From NCBI GenBank assembly GCA_013400115.1, contig VXBP01001909.1, forward strand, positions 1 through 64,000: a stretch of DNA of 64,000 nt. Direction: 5' to 3'. The DNA comes from Rhinopomastus cyanomelas (taxonomy: Eukaryota > Chordata > Aves > Bucerotiformes > Rhinopomastidae). A program made the translations under genes and the position numbers. Below the pieces are notes generated by a model. The model saw only the letters and a list, made by a program, of their open reading frames with translations, did no database searches and was not told the DNA's origin. Positions 33,814 to 46,322 of the stretch are shown piece after piece. Numbering within the stretch: the stretch's first letter is position 1; each line of letters starts with the position of its first letter.

Positions 33814-36184
33814 GTCCAGAGGATTTAAAAAAAAACCCAACCCTGCGCACAAAACTCGTGGTGCTGGAGGTCAGTATGAGGTATGGGGTCTAGCACTTCA
33901 CTATGTGGACAACCTGACAACACAGAATGGTTTTTCTGGCAGTGTGGTTTATTATGGAAATGCTGGTGTGGCCTCAATTACAGCAGCTCTAGAAATTGCT
34001 GCTACAGTATATCCACTGAGCTGCAATTAGTTTTGAAACATTGTAGTTTTCTAATTTAAATGGAAAAGAAGAATTATTGTGTCCCTTAAACCACAAATAG
34101 TTCTTAAAAGATTGTATTTTTTTTGGAATGGGAGTTCTGTAGATCTGGTTTGAGAAACCCTCAGTGTCAGCATGACTGTATGGTTTCAGAAGATTCATCA
34201 CTGGGCAGGGAAAAAGTGACTGCCCCCATGGGTGTTTGGTTTGCATACTATCACCTATGGGTCTACCTTCAAGAAACATGTATTTGCCAAGTTAAAGACA
34301 GTGCCCCAACTTCTAGATTGGGGTACAGTTGATTTTGAGTCTTCTGAATTCTTAGCCGTGCCTCTACCCAGCTGCCAGGCTGCCTCTCCTGAGTTAGCCT
34401 GGGTGTACTTTAAATTTCAACATTTAAGTTTGGGTGATAGAGTTGCTCACATGTGACCTTCAAAGGTGTTTTAAGGTACTTGCCTGTCCTTGAATTTTTT
34501 TCTTTGCTGTTCTGCTCTTTAATTAAATGGATTGGGGTCTCTTCACTTCTTCCACTGAGCAGCTGACTTTTTGAAACACTGAGTTAGGACTTATTTACAA
34601 CCCCCTGCTGATGCTAATGGGAGCAGTAGTGGCCACACTTTGAAAATGTAACCAAGAAACAGAAAAATAAAACAAGTGAATGTTTAGGTTTTTTTGATTC
34701 TCAGTTCTTCTTGGAGCCTTAATGGGTGCCTTACTGCACTCATTCCACTCTGTTACTCTGGTAAAAACGGGAACCATCTAGCTATTTAAACAATAAAATA
34801 CATTGCAGAGCCCAACCTCTTACAATGCCTTTTATGCCCAAGTGTTTCAATATGCAAAACAAATCCAGGGAAATAGAAAGGTGCCATTTCCACCGGCCAA
34901 AATTTCAGCTGAAGTCTTGAATTGAAACAAAAGCAGATCTGGTTTCCTGAACTCTGGGTGAGAAATCAGCAGCAGGTGGTATCACACTTACAAAGGTCTA
35001 AAGCCAAACAGTCTGAAATTAGGCTGAAATGGAGCTAGTCACACATTGCAGCAAATTAGACCTTAAAGACCTGAAACTTAATTGCAAAATAGGGTCATTG
35101 TAAGGTACTGAACATGTCAGGTGAGAAGTTGTGTGGTTCTAGATGTGGCCACGTATGTTTGTCTTCACCAGAATTTAATGCGCTGCTTGATTTGTAAATA
35201 TGTTATTAGCTCCTCCTGTGAAATTATAGCATGTTTGTCAAAATAATGGTCAAAAATCAAAATAATGCTTGCCCAAATGTTTGATTTGTTTCGGGCAATG
35301 TTGAATATTATTATTATTAAAATCCTTTACGGGGAAAAAACAATGTATTGTGCATTTATTTTACCTAGTATTTTTTGTTTGTGGGGTTAGGATTTTTTGC
35401 TTTATTTGGTTGCTCCTGTAGCCTGTTCAGTTCAGTTCCTCCTTTTCATTTAACAGGTATTTGTGTAGATTCTTGCATATAGCAGTGGAGGGAAGGAAAG
35501 TAAACTAGAAAAATGTTAAGGAAAACAGAAAAAATGTAATTTGAGTACTTCTGACTTGTTTTCCTAAACATTTGCTGTATTTCAGACCTAGTGTTCTTAA
35601 GGTCTTGTAACACATCCTTTGTTTTCCAGTTGCAAGAAGTGTTTCATAGTCAGAATTGAAAAACTTGCAAACCTTTGCTGAGGCACCTTTGCTTAACTTC
35701 AACACATTTACGTTTCTGAATACCTCAGAGCAGTCGAAGAAATGCAGTTACTGCTTTGTGAAGGTTCAGACTCTTGCGAGCGTGTTCATCTTCAGGAGTG
35801 ATGATGTGACGTGGATGCAGATGTTGTGTTGCTTTTTGATGCAGCTCTGAACTCAAGGCACGCAGGTACTTCTGAATAGTTAACCCACTCATGCTTTGGG
35901 TTTCTGCTCTGCTTTATCCTTTCTGTTTGAGTAGACAGCAGTGCTAAGCAAATGCTTTAGCATTAGTTGCTCCAACTAAGAAAAATGTACTTTGAAACCT
36001 ACTGTAATTTGCATCTTTGGACTAGCAAGTATTCAGGTGATGTGGAAAGCATCTGCAGAGAACAAGGAAATGGACTTTGTCATGCTGTCAGCAAGGCTCA
36101 CTGTCTCACCAGTGTCTCTGTTCTATGCATCTCTGTCTTATCCCTTCCAAGTAAGGGAAGGGCAGCTCTCCCCTGACAGAATGA

Positions 36185-37300
36185 TAGAAGATTATGGAAT
36201 GGAAGGGACCTCAAAAGATCATCTAATCCAATCCCTTCCGACCACAGCAGGATCACCTAGATCAAGTCACATACGAACACGTCTAGGTGGGTTTTAAACT
36301 TCTCTGGAGAAGAAGAATCCACAACCCCCTAAACAGCTCGTTCCAATGCTCTGTCACCCTCACTGGGAAGAAGTTCCTTCTCATATTGATGTGGAACCTC
36401 CTATGTTCCAGCTTACACCCATTGCCCTCTGTCCTATCACTAGATGACATTGAGAAGAGCCCGGCTTCATCCTCCTGACACCCACTCTTCACATATTTAT
36501 AAACAATATTGAGCTGGACTCTCTCCAGCAGTTCTGTGTCCTTCCTGAACTGAAGGGCCCAGAACTGGACACAATATTCCAGACGTGGTCTCGCCAGGGC
36601 AGAGTAGAGGGGGAGGAGAACGTCTCTCAGTCTGCTAACCAATCCCCTTCTGATCCACCCCAGGATGCTGTTGGTCTTTTTGGACACAAGAGCACATTGC
36701 TGGCTCCTGGTGGTCCTGCTGTCCACTAGGACCCCCAGGTCTCTTTCTCCTACAGTGTTCTCCAACAGGTCAGTCCCCAGCTTGTGCTGGCACCTGGGGT
36801 TGTTCTTGCCCAGATGCCAGACTCTACACTTATCTGTGTTATATTTAATAAAATTTCTCTCTGCCCAGCTCTCCATCCTGTCCAGGTCTTACTGAATGGC
36901 AGCACAGCCTGTTGGGGTGTCGGCCACCCCTCTCAGCTTTGTGTCATCAGCAAACTTGCTGACAGTGCTCTCTAATCCCTCATCCAAGTCATTAATGAAT
37001 AGATTGAATAGGACTGGTCCCAGTACCGACCGCTGGGGCACTCCCCTAGATACAGGCCTCCAACTAGACTCTGTCCCATTGACCACTAGTCTTTGACATA
37101 TATCCTGCAGCCGGTTCACGATCCACCTCACTACCATGTCTTCCAGGCCACTCTGCCTCAGTTTGGCTGCGAGGATGCTGTTGGAGACCTTGTCAAATGC
37201 CTTACTCAAGTCGAGATAGACCACATCCACTGCTCTGCCGTCATCTATCCGTATGGTTGTGCCCTCATAAAAGGCTATCAGACAGGAGCCTTGCTAAGTC
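36185..37300 (-). mobile_element. CR1 LINE, 1.1 kb, antisense, with reverse transcriptase palm and C-terminus
   Basis: Longest CR1 copy in the window. Minus-strand reading begins near 37300 and shows, in order, DVVYLDLSKAFD (37230), SRGVPQRSVLGPVLFNLF, the catalytic palm box KFADDTKL (near 36950), then after one in-frame TAA, DRMESWAERN, CRVWHLGKNNP, GERDLGVLVD, ARPRLEYCVQFW, ELLERVQ and SSDRTEGNGCKLEHRRFH. The frame is otherwise open across about 310 codons. An in-frame gap relative to other copies lies between ELLERVQ and VYKYVK. The element ends in the 3' UTR at about 36185 and is 5'-truncated within the reverse transcriptase. It cannot be mobile itself. Confidence 0.95.
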
Positions 37301-39148
37301 AGAGTGGGCATGAACATGCATGTTCTGAGCAGAGACATCCGCTATCCTCACCATCAGTCCCAAGGTCCTTGTTTACTGCCTGCTGAGGCCTGAATACCTG
37401 TAGATGCCCAAAGGAAATGAGGCTGAGCCTGTAAGATAACGAGCTCAAGATCAAGCTTTTCTTCTTGTAAACAGATTGGAAGCAGTGGCACAAACCATGC
37501 TGAGATGTGATGCTCTAGCAGCTTTTCTGAGCTTGAGATCCCATTCTCATGGTGCTTAGAACATCAGCGAGAGTGGAAAAACCTGTGCATTGTGAGACCT
37601 AACCTATTTAAGCCTGTACGGTGACTGCTGACAACCATTTGAACCAAAATATGTGAGAGATGAGATAGATGTGGTAGCAGAACCTGCCAAGATCCAGAAC
37701 CTGTGGACATCTAGGCTATTGCAGTTTCGAGGCATTTGCAGTCCATTCATGACTTTTGAAGAAGAAGGTTCTAAAACTGTGTGGAACCCTTTGTGTGCTG
37801 GGTTGTGTGTTGGTGATATGTTTTGTTCAAACAGTGTAAGCTGACACTGGAGACTGGCTGACTGAGAAATTCAAAAGTTAACTAATGTGGTTTTCATTTG
37901 AAATTCAGGCAGAGCTGGCAGTAAAACATGTTTGTCTTCTCATTTTAATACAGATGTAGCATGATTGGTCTCAAAGTGCAGAAGCAACCCTTTCCATCTC
38001 TGGGGAAATGCTATAAATAGCAGCTGTTTCTTGTTAGTCTGTCTTCAATGTACTAATGTGCCAAACATGGAGCCGTAAAATACTTGATGAACTGAAAAGG
38101 TATCAGCGTGGATACGGATATAACTCCTGTGCGATCCCAACTTTCAGCATCTTTCCCCACTGTGTTTTTCCTTGGTATGCAGGGCTGTTTTGCTTATCTT
38201 GCAGTTACTAAGTGATGGGAAAACTGTTTCCTAAGTGCCCTACAAAGCACGTAAATGTAATGGTTGCTCATTATTCTGTGATCTAGCATAAATACTGTAG
38301 AGCAGAAACAGAAGAGCTCAGTGTTGGAATCTTGCAAAACCGTTCCAGGAAATCACTCCACGCAGCTTTTCTGCCTCCTGTTTTTATGGAGTGCCATATC
38401 TACAAAATGTACCATTTGAAAAGTGACTCTGTTTTGAACACCAGCGGCATAAAAGACTATTGAGAAATGTACTGTAGCCCTGAGCCAAGTCTGGACAGGA
38501 CTTTGAAAGTAGCAGTCCTACGAATGACCTGAGAACCAGAGATGCTAAGGTAATAGATGGTGAAGTTCTTTACCAGGCTGTGACTGATGTATCAGTACCT
38601 GTTCTACAAAGGAAACAGCAGCTTATTTACTTCTTCGTTCTTCTTCCTTTCCCTGTTTCCAAAAATCATCCCTCTCTCGGAATTTGTGATGCTGGGCAAA
38701 GCTCCAGGGAACAAAAGAACATGAAAATTGTTCAGGCTTCTGAGCCTGTAAGGCATTCATGCACGTAAGGGGAGAAACAATTTGTAGTCCAAAAAAAGAA
38801 CCCCAACCCCAGGAAAAATTAAAAAAGTACTTCAGTGAAGATGTGTAATACTCAGTGCAATGTTGTTTTATGGGCTGGCAGCAGTTCTACATATGTTAAC
38901 AAAATGTCTATCCATTAGACCTTTGATGTGGCTTCCAGATATCCGTATGCTCAAACTCAGGCATACGATGCAGCTTTGAGAGGAGTGTTTGAAGAGCCTG
39001 GTGCCATCACGCTATGGCTCCATTATAACATTTTCTCCATGTGGATTGTTTTGCTGTTGGTTCTGAAATGTGGGAGTGTTTGCAAGTGCATGTCTTTGAG
39101 CTCCTCTCTTGTGACTGGAGGCTGATGCCTGTAGCTGCTAGAATTTAA

Positions 39149-39182
39149 GAGAATTTAAAGGAATTTACATTCTTAAATTCTC
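39149..39182. repeat. 10-bp inverted repeat
   Basis: GAGAATTTAA (39149-39158) and its reverse complement TTAAATTCTC (39173-39182), 14 bases apart. The setting is AT-rich, so it may be chance. Confidence 0.6.
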
Positions 39183-40261
39183 CATGGTATTATGGAGGTT
39201 GGGTTTTGAGGCTGTCAGTCCATTACTTCATGGTCATGAACTGATGGGAAAGAAAAGGAAGAAAGAAAAATGGTGAAAAGGGTGAAGAAGGAACATTATC
39301 ATAGTTAGGAAATGTCTTCTTTGAAGTTTTTAAATCAGTGTTTGCTGAAAGAAGAACTCCCCCCACTCTATTTATTAGTAACAGGACTTGATACTGTTCA
39401 TTGGGGGGATTTTTTACAGCGAGCCTTGCACGAGTGGCAGCATTGCCTTTGTTCCTGAACAGAAGTCTTGACATGATGCAAACAGATAAATGAATATGAA
39501 ACTGATAGGGAAAGAAAATTTTCTTTGTAACTTCACCATTTCATTATTTTTTTAAAAACTGCTAGAAGGGCTACTGTCTTTACAGAGTAAAGTGCATGGT
39601 AAACATTGTGGTGAGGACCTTGGCAAATCTTCAGATTGACCACTCAAAACCCAAGAGCTGACTGAAAGCATTTCATTCTTCTAGGAAGAACTTGGCAATA
39701 GTTTGCCTTCTGACTCTGGATGTGCCCTGGAGTGGGAATAGGTTTTAGAAACCTCACTGTCTGGGAACACAACTTAAAAGTCATTTGTTCATGTGTGGTT
39801 GATGTTGCTAAAGGGCAATAGTTAATGTTGTTCCTTAGAGGATGTGTCTGAAATGCTGGTGGAGCAACTGACAAGTATATGTTAAAGAAAAAGTCAAAAT
39901 AACTTAGATCTTCAAAAAGAATATTTCCCTGATGCAGTTTTGCGGGTCAGGCTTACCAGTGTGACGTGACCTTTCTAATGGTCAGGTATTTTCAAAATGA
40001 CTAGACTAGACCTTATCTACAGACAGCTTAGAGTGAGGGAGAGAGATGGCATTGGCAATGATTTTTGCTGATCTTGGAGACACCTGAACTTGTGTGTCTC
40101 AGCTTGGTGATGCCAGAACAGAATGAAGGGATGTGCTCCACTGGGTGTGGGCAATCCAGAAAGTCTTTGGAAGGGTCCTTTTGCTTCCAGCTGAGGCACA
40201 GCAGCCACCACTGAAAGTGAGCTATTGCAATATGAATATGTGTTAGCTTTAGTTGCCATTG

Positions 40262-40606
40262 ACACCTGGCCTCCAGAGGGTGCAGACAATCACCTCCCTA
40301 CTCCTGCTGGACACACAGTTTCTAATACAGGCCAGGATGCCACTGGCCTTCTTGGCCACATGGGCACCCTGCTGGGTCATACTCAGCCTCCTGTCAATTA
40401 GAACCCACAGGTCCTTTTCTGTCAGACTGCTCTCCAGCCTGTAGCATTGCATTGGTGGTTGTGACCAAAATGCAGGACCCAACACTTGGCTCTACTGAAA
40501 CCCAGACAATGATCCTTAGTGGATCGATGCAGTGGGTCAAGGTCCCTCTGTACTACTCTCCAGTAGATCGACATTTTCTACCAACTTGGTGTTGTCCTCT
40601 TCACTA
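40262..40606 (-). mobile_element. CR1 LINE internal ORF2 C-terminal fragment, antisense, different subfamily
   Basis: Minus-strand translation reads LESSLTEKDLWVLIDRRLS, QQGAHVAKKASGILACI and SSRSREVIVCTLWRP, a CR1 ORF2 segment after the polymerase domain. The region 40500-40606 (AGTGGATCGATGCAGTGGG, AAGGTCCCTCTGTACTACTC) continues it upstream with broken frames. The 3' UTR is missing, so the 3' side was lost after insertion. Confidence 0.85.
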
Positions 40607-41012
40607 GAGTCAAGTGAAGTGGTGGAAGAACTGAGTACTACTGTCATCATGCTGTACATGTTCCATTTGGATTCTCATGATGTAAGCTAAGTGTGCTTTC
40701 TGCCTGAGCTTGAACAGAGATATCACCATACACATGATAGCTGGCTGCCTACCCCAGGCCATGGCTTTTTTTGAATCCAGGCTGGTATTTGCTTGAAGCT
40801 GCTTGCCAGACCTTTGCTCTGTCTGCTACTTTTCAAGGCATTTAGTTGGATTTTGCATCCTCTGCTTTATAAGGTGCATCAGACTGAATTGTGAGACTAG
40901 AAATGAGAAAGTAACATCTAGGGTGCATGTTCTGTTGGCCACAGAATTAATCCAAGCACACACTTTTGTAGTCCTTTAGATGATGTGAGCATAAGCAGGT
41001 ACACTGCAGCAT

Positions 41013-41068
41013 TGGAGATGATCTTTCAAGGTCCCTTCCAACTCATAACGTTCTGTGGTTCTGTGACT
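41013..41068 (+). mobile_element. CR1 LINE extreme 3' end, sense, 56 bp
   Basis: GATGATCTTTCAAGGTCCCT, TCCAACTCATAACG, TTCTGTGGTTCTGTGA. Only the last part of the 3' UTR is present: an almost aborted target-primed insertion. Confidence 0.85.
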
Positions 41069-42884
41069 TTTTTCTTCCCACCCATTCTGTTGACTCTACA
41101 CCCACAAGACAGTTTGGGACTCTCTCTCAGTTCTAATTCACAAATACCCACAGGATTTACAGAATGGCCATGAAGGCTGTGTTTTCTCCACACTGAGAAA
41201 GTTATCTTCTAACATTACACTGCGTCCCTCTTGCTTTCTGATACACGAGAGTATGTAAAGGGTAGTCCTGGTCTTGGCAGATGTGAGACTTGCCTGAGGC
41301 ACCAAGTAGGAAACTGCAGTATTGAAGAGAGAGGAGGAAAGAAGCTGTATCAAAATTTTAATTATCAATAAGTGGGTTCCAGAAAGGCTGGTGCCAAGCG
41401 TCAGGGATAAGTTTTTAACAACTGTTCACTACAGAAGTAGTCAAATAGCTCTGGTCATGTTTTTGTTTTTGTTAAGTGCAATCTCTGTGCTCAAACTTGT
41501 ACAACAGCAGTAGTACTCAGACACTTCTTGTCCTAATGAGTCAGCAGTGCTGAGGATGACTAAAGTGCTAAAAAGAACCAACATCTTCTCCATGCAAATC
41601 TAACAGAAAACTGCATGTCTGAGAGCTGGTTGCTGCAGATTCAGAAGTTCCCACGCACAGGACACATGTGGGGGAAGATTGGTCAGATTTTAGGTCTTGG
41701 ACAGAGCTGACAATTATTAATGGGGTGGAGAGGAAGTGCTAAGACCAGTGAAATCTAAACTGGCCAGGTTGGGGCTGAGATGAAAAAAACTTGGGTCTGC
41801 TCAGAACTTGGTCTGCTACTGAGAGTAGGAGTGTTGTTCTAAGAAACATGTGGTTGTCACACACAGCTGAGAGAGATGGTTGCTCGAGGATGTAGCAGAG
41901 TATCTAGCAGAGTTTGCAGTTTTGGTGGACAGAGTGTCACTGAGAAACACTGAGGCAGCTGCAGAACTGTGGGTAAAGTTGTTAAGCTTTGATGCATTCG
42001 CTGCTTCGTGAGAAGCAGGAGTGGGGCCAGTGGTGACAATGATAAGCTGACCACAGTAGGCTTGGTCTTTGAGAGAATTGTTCTCTTGGTTTGCTTCTTT
42101 AGTGTGTGCTTCAAAACATTTGTATCATTAGTTCTTTTCCATTTATACCACTCATACAGTTTTTCATACAGTTTAATCAGGTTAGAAGGGGAGTCCCCTG
42201 GGCTTCTGAAGCCTTAAAAGCTTTGCACTTGGCCACTGTAGCTTTCTTGTAAGTGTAGCTACAATAATGCCAACTATTTATTATGGTTTGGCAAAGCAAA
42301 ATAGACTGTAAAGAACATTATAGCAGTGAAACTTGTCTAAAGTGATTGTTAGTTAAATACCCGGTGAGGCTGGCTGGCGTAAATCTTAATTAAATCAAAG
42401 AATTCGTTATGATCAGAAAGTGGCTCAGGTGTTAGCAGTGCTTGTATCAGCAGTATATCCTGATGTAATATGTGTAAGTTATCTAGAATTTCATTGGGCA
42501 CAGATATAATCCTGACTCCTTATAACAGATCAGGGAACATTTTGACAAATTCCTGATTTACACGGCTGACTCTTTTCAGTAGTATTTGCCAGAAAAATTA
42601 CCGGGTTGATGTGGTTTCTGTGAGATCCCGTTCCTTCTTTACTGAATTTGCAAGGAATAAAGAAACCCCTGAAATCACAGGGTATTTAACGGAAAAGGTA
42701 TTTTGTATTATCAGTTCTGTAGGTTTGCTTCTTTGTGTGTGTAGAAGTTTGTTCTTTAGAGTTGTCATTTGCTTTTCCTACTAATTTTTGTTCTGTCATT
42801 TATTCTACACGCTGTTTACAAAACAGAACAAAGCCAAACTGTGTGTTATTCTGGTGGTTACATAGTCCCTTGGCATCTGATTTA

Positions 42885-43417
42885 GGGAGGTTGTCATCCC
42901 CCTGTATATTGGCACTGGTGAGGCCACATCTTGAGTATTGTGTCCAGTTTTGGGCACCTAAATGCAAGAGAGATGTGGAGGTGCTGGAGCAGGTGCAGAA
43001 GAGGGCAACTAACCTGGTGAAGGGCCTGGAGAAAAAATCTTGAGGAAAGACTGAAAGGGCTCCAGCTCTTTCATTTGAAGAAGAGGAGGCTGAGGGATGA
43101 CCTCATCACTCTCTACAACTACCTGAAAGGATGTTGTGGACAATTCTCACAAGCAATTAGTGATAGAACAAGAGGGAATGGGTTCAAGTTACAACAGGGT
43201 AGGTTTAGACTTGATATTGAGAAAAATTTTTTCACAGAAAGGGTGGTCAAGGACTGGAATGGGCTTCCAAGGGAAGTGGTTGAGTCGCCATCCCTGGGTG
43301 TGTTTAAAGATCGTTTGGATGAGGGATGTGGTTTAAGGGTGAATGTGTAAGGCAGGGTAGATAGTTGGACTTGATGATCTCGGGGGTCTTTTCCAACCAG
43401 AGTGATTCTATGATTCT
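42885..43417 (+). mobile_element. CR1 LINE 3' part, sense
   Basis: Plus-strand translation reads ALVRPHLEYCVQFWAPK, DVEVLEQVQKRATNLVKGLE, then, after a frameshift near 43040, KRRLRDDLITLYNYLKGCCG, SDRTRGNGFKLQQGRF, NFFTERVVKDWNGLPREVV and SPSLGVFKDRLD. The 3' UTR follows (TAGTTGGACTTGATGATCTC, GATTCTATGATTCTGTG). It is 5'-truncated at about 42885. It is the LQQGRF/GVFKDRLD subfamily, unlike the LEHRRFH/EIFKTHLD type at 45852 and 61208. Confidence 0.95.
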
Positions 43418-44762
43418 GTGCTTTCTGTCACAGTGATCATGACAACCATCAAGATGAAACACTAGTCTCAAGAACAGTCTACAGTGTGCTGATATTAATT
43501 ACTCAGAAAAGACCCCTTATGTCCCATTTCATCTAGTTACACCTGTATTATCATATACAGTGTGGAAAGTGGAATAACAGGATGATGTGTGATGAAATAG
43601 TCTGTAAACCACATTGCTTAGAAGTTTCAGAAAATGGGTGATTTTTCCTAGAGCACGTGGAAGCACAGGAGTAGGATTTTTCTTGTCTTTAAGATGTTTC
43701 AATTCATCAGGGAAGGACGTTAATGCTGTCTCAATACTTCTGTATCGCTTAGAATTCTGAGCTTTATTTTAATTTTGTGCCTGGTCTAATGACACTGCTC
43801 TGAGTTTCTGCTTTTGGTGATGGTGAAAGAAATCTGGACAAAGATTTTTTTCATCCTTTCTGAGTGCCAAGTTTCATGTGCTGCCTGTGGGAGAAGGTAG
43901 TGTGAGAAAGAAGTGGTGTTCTTTCAGTGTAATGGAATTGGTTGCTTTGCTGAAAGAGATAGATATATAGATATATATATCTGATAGTCTTGGGACTCCA
44001 CCTTCTGTGGCACGCTGCTCAACAGAGTAGAGCATATTCTACTATTCCAAAATCCAGCTTCTTGCCAGGAAAGCAATTACTGAGCTCTGTCCTTTTCTTC
44101 CCCTTTCAAGTAATCAGGAAGAGGACCTGAGGTTACATTGTTCTTTATGAAGGAAAGGAAGAACATGATCTTGACCTGTTGACAAGTATGTTCCTCTCTG
44201 TCTTATCTTACAAACAGATATGCTCACGGTCTGTTCTGCTTGTATGATTCTGTTTCTTGGCACTGTAAACCTGAAGTCTTAGATTTATGTTCTCTACTTC
44301 TGCTTGAAGGCCACTGACCTCACTTTATATGCTAAAGTGCTCCAGGGCTCTGTTCACTTAGCTGGAATGAATGTTCAGATGATACTCTATTGGACTGTCT
44401 CTTTACATGTTCTGCAAGTCTTTCTGTGAGACTGCAACTGTGCATATAAATAGGCTGTAGCTAATAAGCTTATTTATAGCAAGCCCAAGTCTGATGATTT
44501 TTTTTTTTCTCATTCATTAATTTCTAACTTCAGATAAGTTTGAAAAAATAATTGGTTTGCACCCTTAGCACCAAGTATGGTGCATTTACTTTTCCATCGA
44601 TTAATTTGGTAGTTTAATTTAAAATGTAAATGCTGGCTTTTCAGGAGAGAGACACAACTAAGTATCAAGAAATATAAATACACTGGCTGGGTGGTTCAAT
44701 TTCAACAGAATTGTTGAGGATAATATTCTAGTTTATAGGAAAGTAACAAGTTCTATATTCCT

Positions 44763-44779
44763 GTGTGTGTTACACACAC
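44763..44779. repeat. (GT)4-T-(AC)4 palindrome
   Basis: GTGTGTGT (44763-44770), T, ACACACAC (44772-44779). It is a short alternating purine-pyrimidine palindrome. Confidence 0.85.
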
Positions 44780-45851
44780 CATTTCTTCCTGCAGATCAAT
44801 GTAACAGCCCTTGCTGCCCCTGTAAAACACCCTCTCAGAATGCCTGAGATTATTCATTGCAATGGCTAATGCTCCCATTACTTCCTCTTTCATTTATCTG
44901 TAGCAGTTTTTTCTGTGGATTAGGAAGAACTTGGGGAATGTTCCCAGTCCCACTTCAGTGTGACCTTCTGAATTGGTGGTGACTGGACCAAGGTAAGATA
45001 AGGGGTTTTTTTCTCTCAGGGTGGCACAAAAAGATACTAGTGTATTTCCAGTAGCTTCATTTTGCTTCTTTGAGCACTTTAAAATCTCATATTGAATCTT
45101 TGAAGCAGAAAATTGAACTTTTTCTTTTTTCTTTTCCCTTATCTGGAACCACATATTTAATTGTAATGTAGATCATAATTGCTAATACCAATTTAAAACT
45201 GGGATGTTGAACTAAGCAGAACCAGGGGTGAAGGGATTATCTGCTCTGTGTCGAACCACTGCAGCCTGTTGCTGTGTGGATGTGACACTGACCTGGGATA
45301 CAAATGTAGCGACAGTAGGTGATTTGTTTTCTTTCCGCTGCCTGACTCAAAGTATCCATCTGCTGTGGTGTGGAGTAGGAGACATCTTTGCCTCTCTCTT
45401 GTTTGGGGAAGCAGCTGCAGTTACAAACTATCAGCAATGATTTATCTGAAACAATTACTGCTGTGCAATTGCTCTAAAACAGACCTACTGAGTTCGCAGT
45501 TAAGGAACCTTGGTTTGTCTGAGGTTCTCTACACAGTCTTGTAAAGAACTTCCATTTTCTTCAGAGTTCTCATCATTTTCTCTGCAATGTTTCAGGTTTA
45601 ATCAAACCTGTGTGTCTGGTAGAGTTTTAACAAACACATGTGTTTAATGATTTTGGTCTGCAGGTGAAATTAGCTGACTGGTACATAAGATCAGTATTTT
45701 AAAACTGATAAATCACAATTGTTAATCACACTCTTCTCTGAACCCTGGGAAAAGAAGCTGAAAGTAACTGGCCTTTTTTTTTGTGCTGTAATGGTTTTTT
45801 GAAAAGAATTATAACGAAGGAAAAATTGTAGCATAGATAACAAAACTGCCT

Positions 45852-46322
45852 CAGTTCAAGAGAGACATTGAACTGCTGGAGAGAGTCCAGCGCAGAGCCA
45901 CGAAGATGATAAAGGGAGTAGAACACCTCCGTGATGAGGAAATTCCGAGGGACCTTGCAGAAACGGAGACTGAGGGTTGACCTCATTGATGTTTATAAAT
46001 ATGTGAAGGGTGGGTGTCAGGAGGATGGAGCCAGGCTCTGCTCAGTGTCATCTAATGATTGGAGAAGGGGCAGTGGGTGTGAGCTGGAACATAGGAGATT
46101 CCAGATCGATATGAGAAGAAACTTCTTCACAGTGAGGGTGATGGAGCATTGGAAGAGGGTGCCCAAGGGGAGCTGTGGAGTCTCCTTCTCTGGAGATGTT
46201 TAAAACCTGCCTGGCCATGTTCCTGTGCAACTTGATCTAGGTGGTCCTGCCTAGCAGGGGCATTGGGGTAGATGATCTTTTGAGATCCCTTCCAGTCCCT
46301 AGTGTTCTTTGATTCTGTGACT
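45852..46322 (+). mobile_element. CR1 LINE 3' part, sense
   Basis: Plus-strand translation reads ELLERVQRRATKMIKGVEHL at the 5' side, then RRLRVDLIDVYKYVKGGC, QEDGARLCSVSSND, GCELEHRRFQIDMRRNFFTV and EHWKRVPKG. The 3' UTR follows (CTTGATCTAGGTGGTCCTGC, GTAGATGATCTTTTGAGATC, GTGTTCTTTGATTCTGTGAC). Short indels lie near 45940 and 46170. It is 5'-truncated at 45852. Confidence 0.94.

Noticed and set aside
33812..34030. Open frame of 72 codons rich in Gly, Ala and Thr after a CR1 tail
   Set aside because: It looks protein-like at first sight but matches no CPQ exon or family I know, and lacks acceptor and donor sites at sensible places.
38914..39125. Open segment reading SRYPYAQTQAYDAALRGVFE
   Set aside because: The acceptor-like CCATTAG lacks a good pyrimidine tract and no CPQ or other family match is evident. 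It is left as a chance frame.
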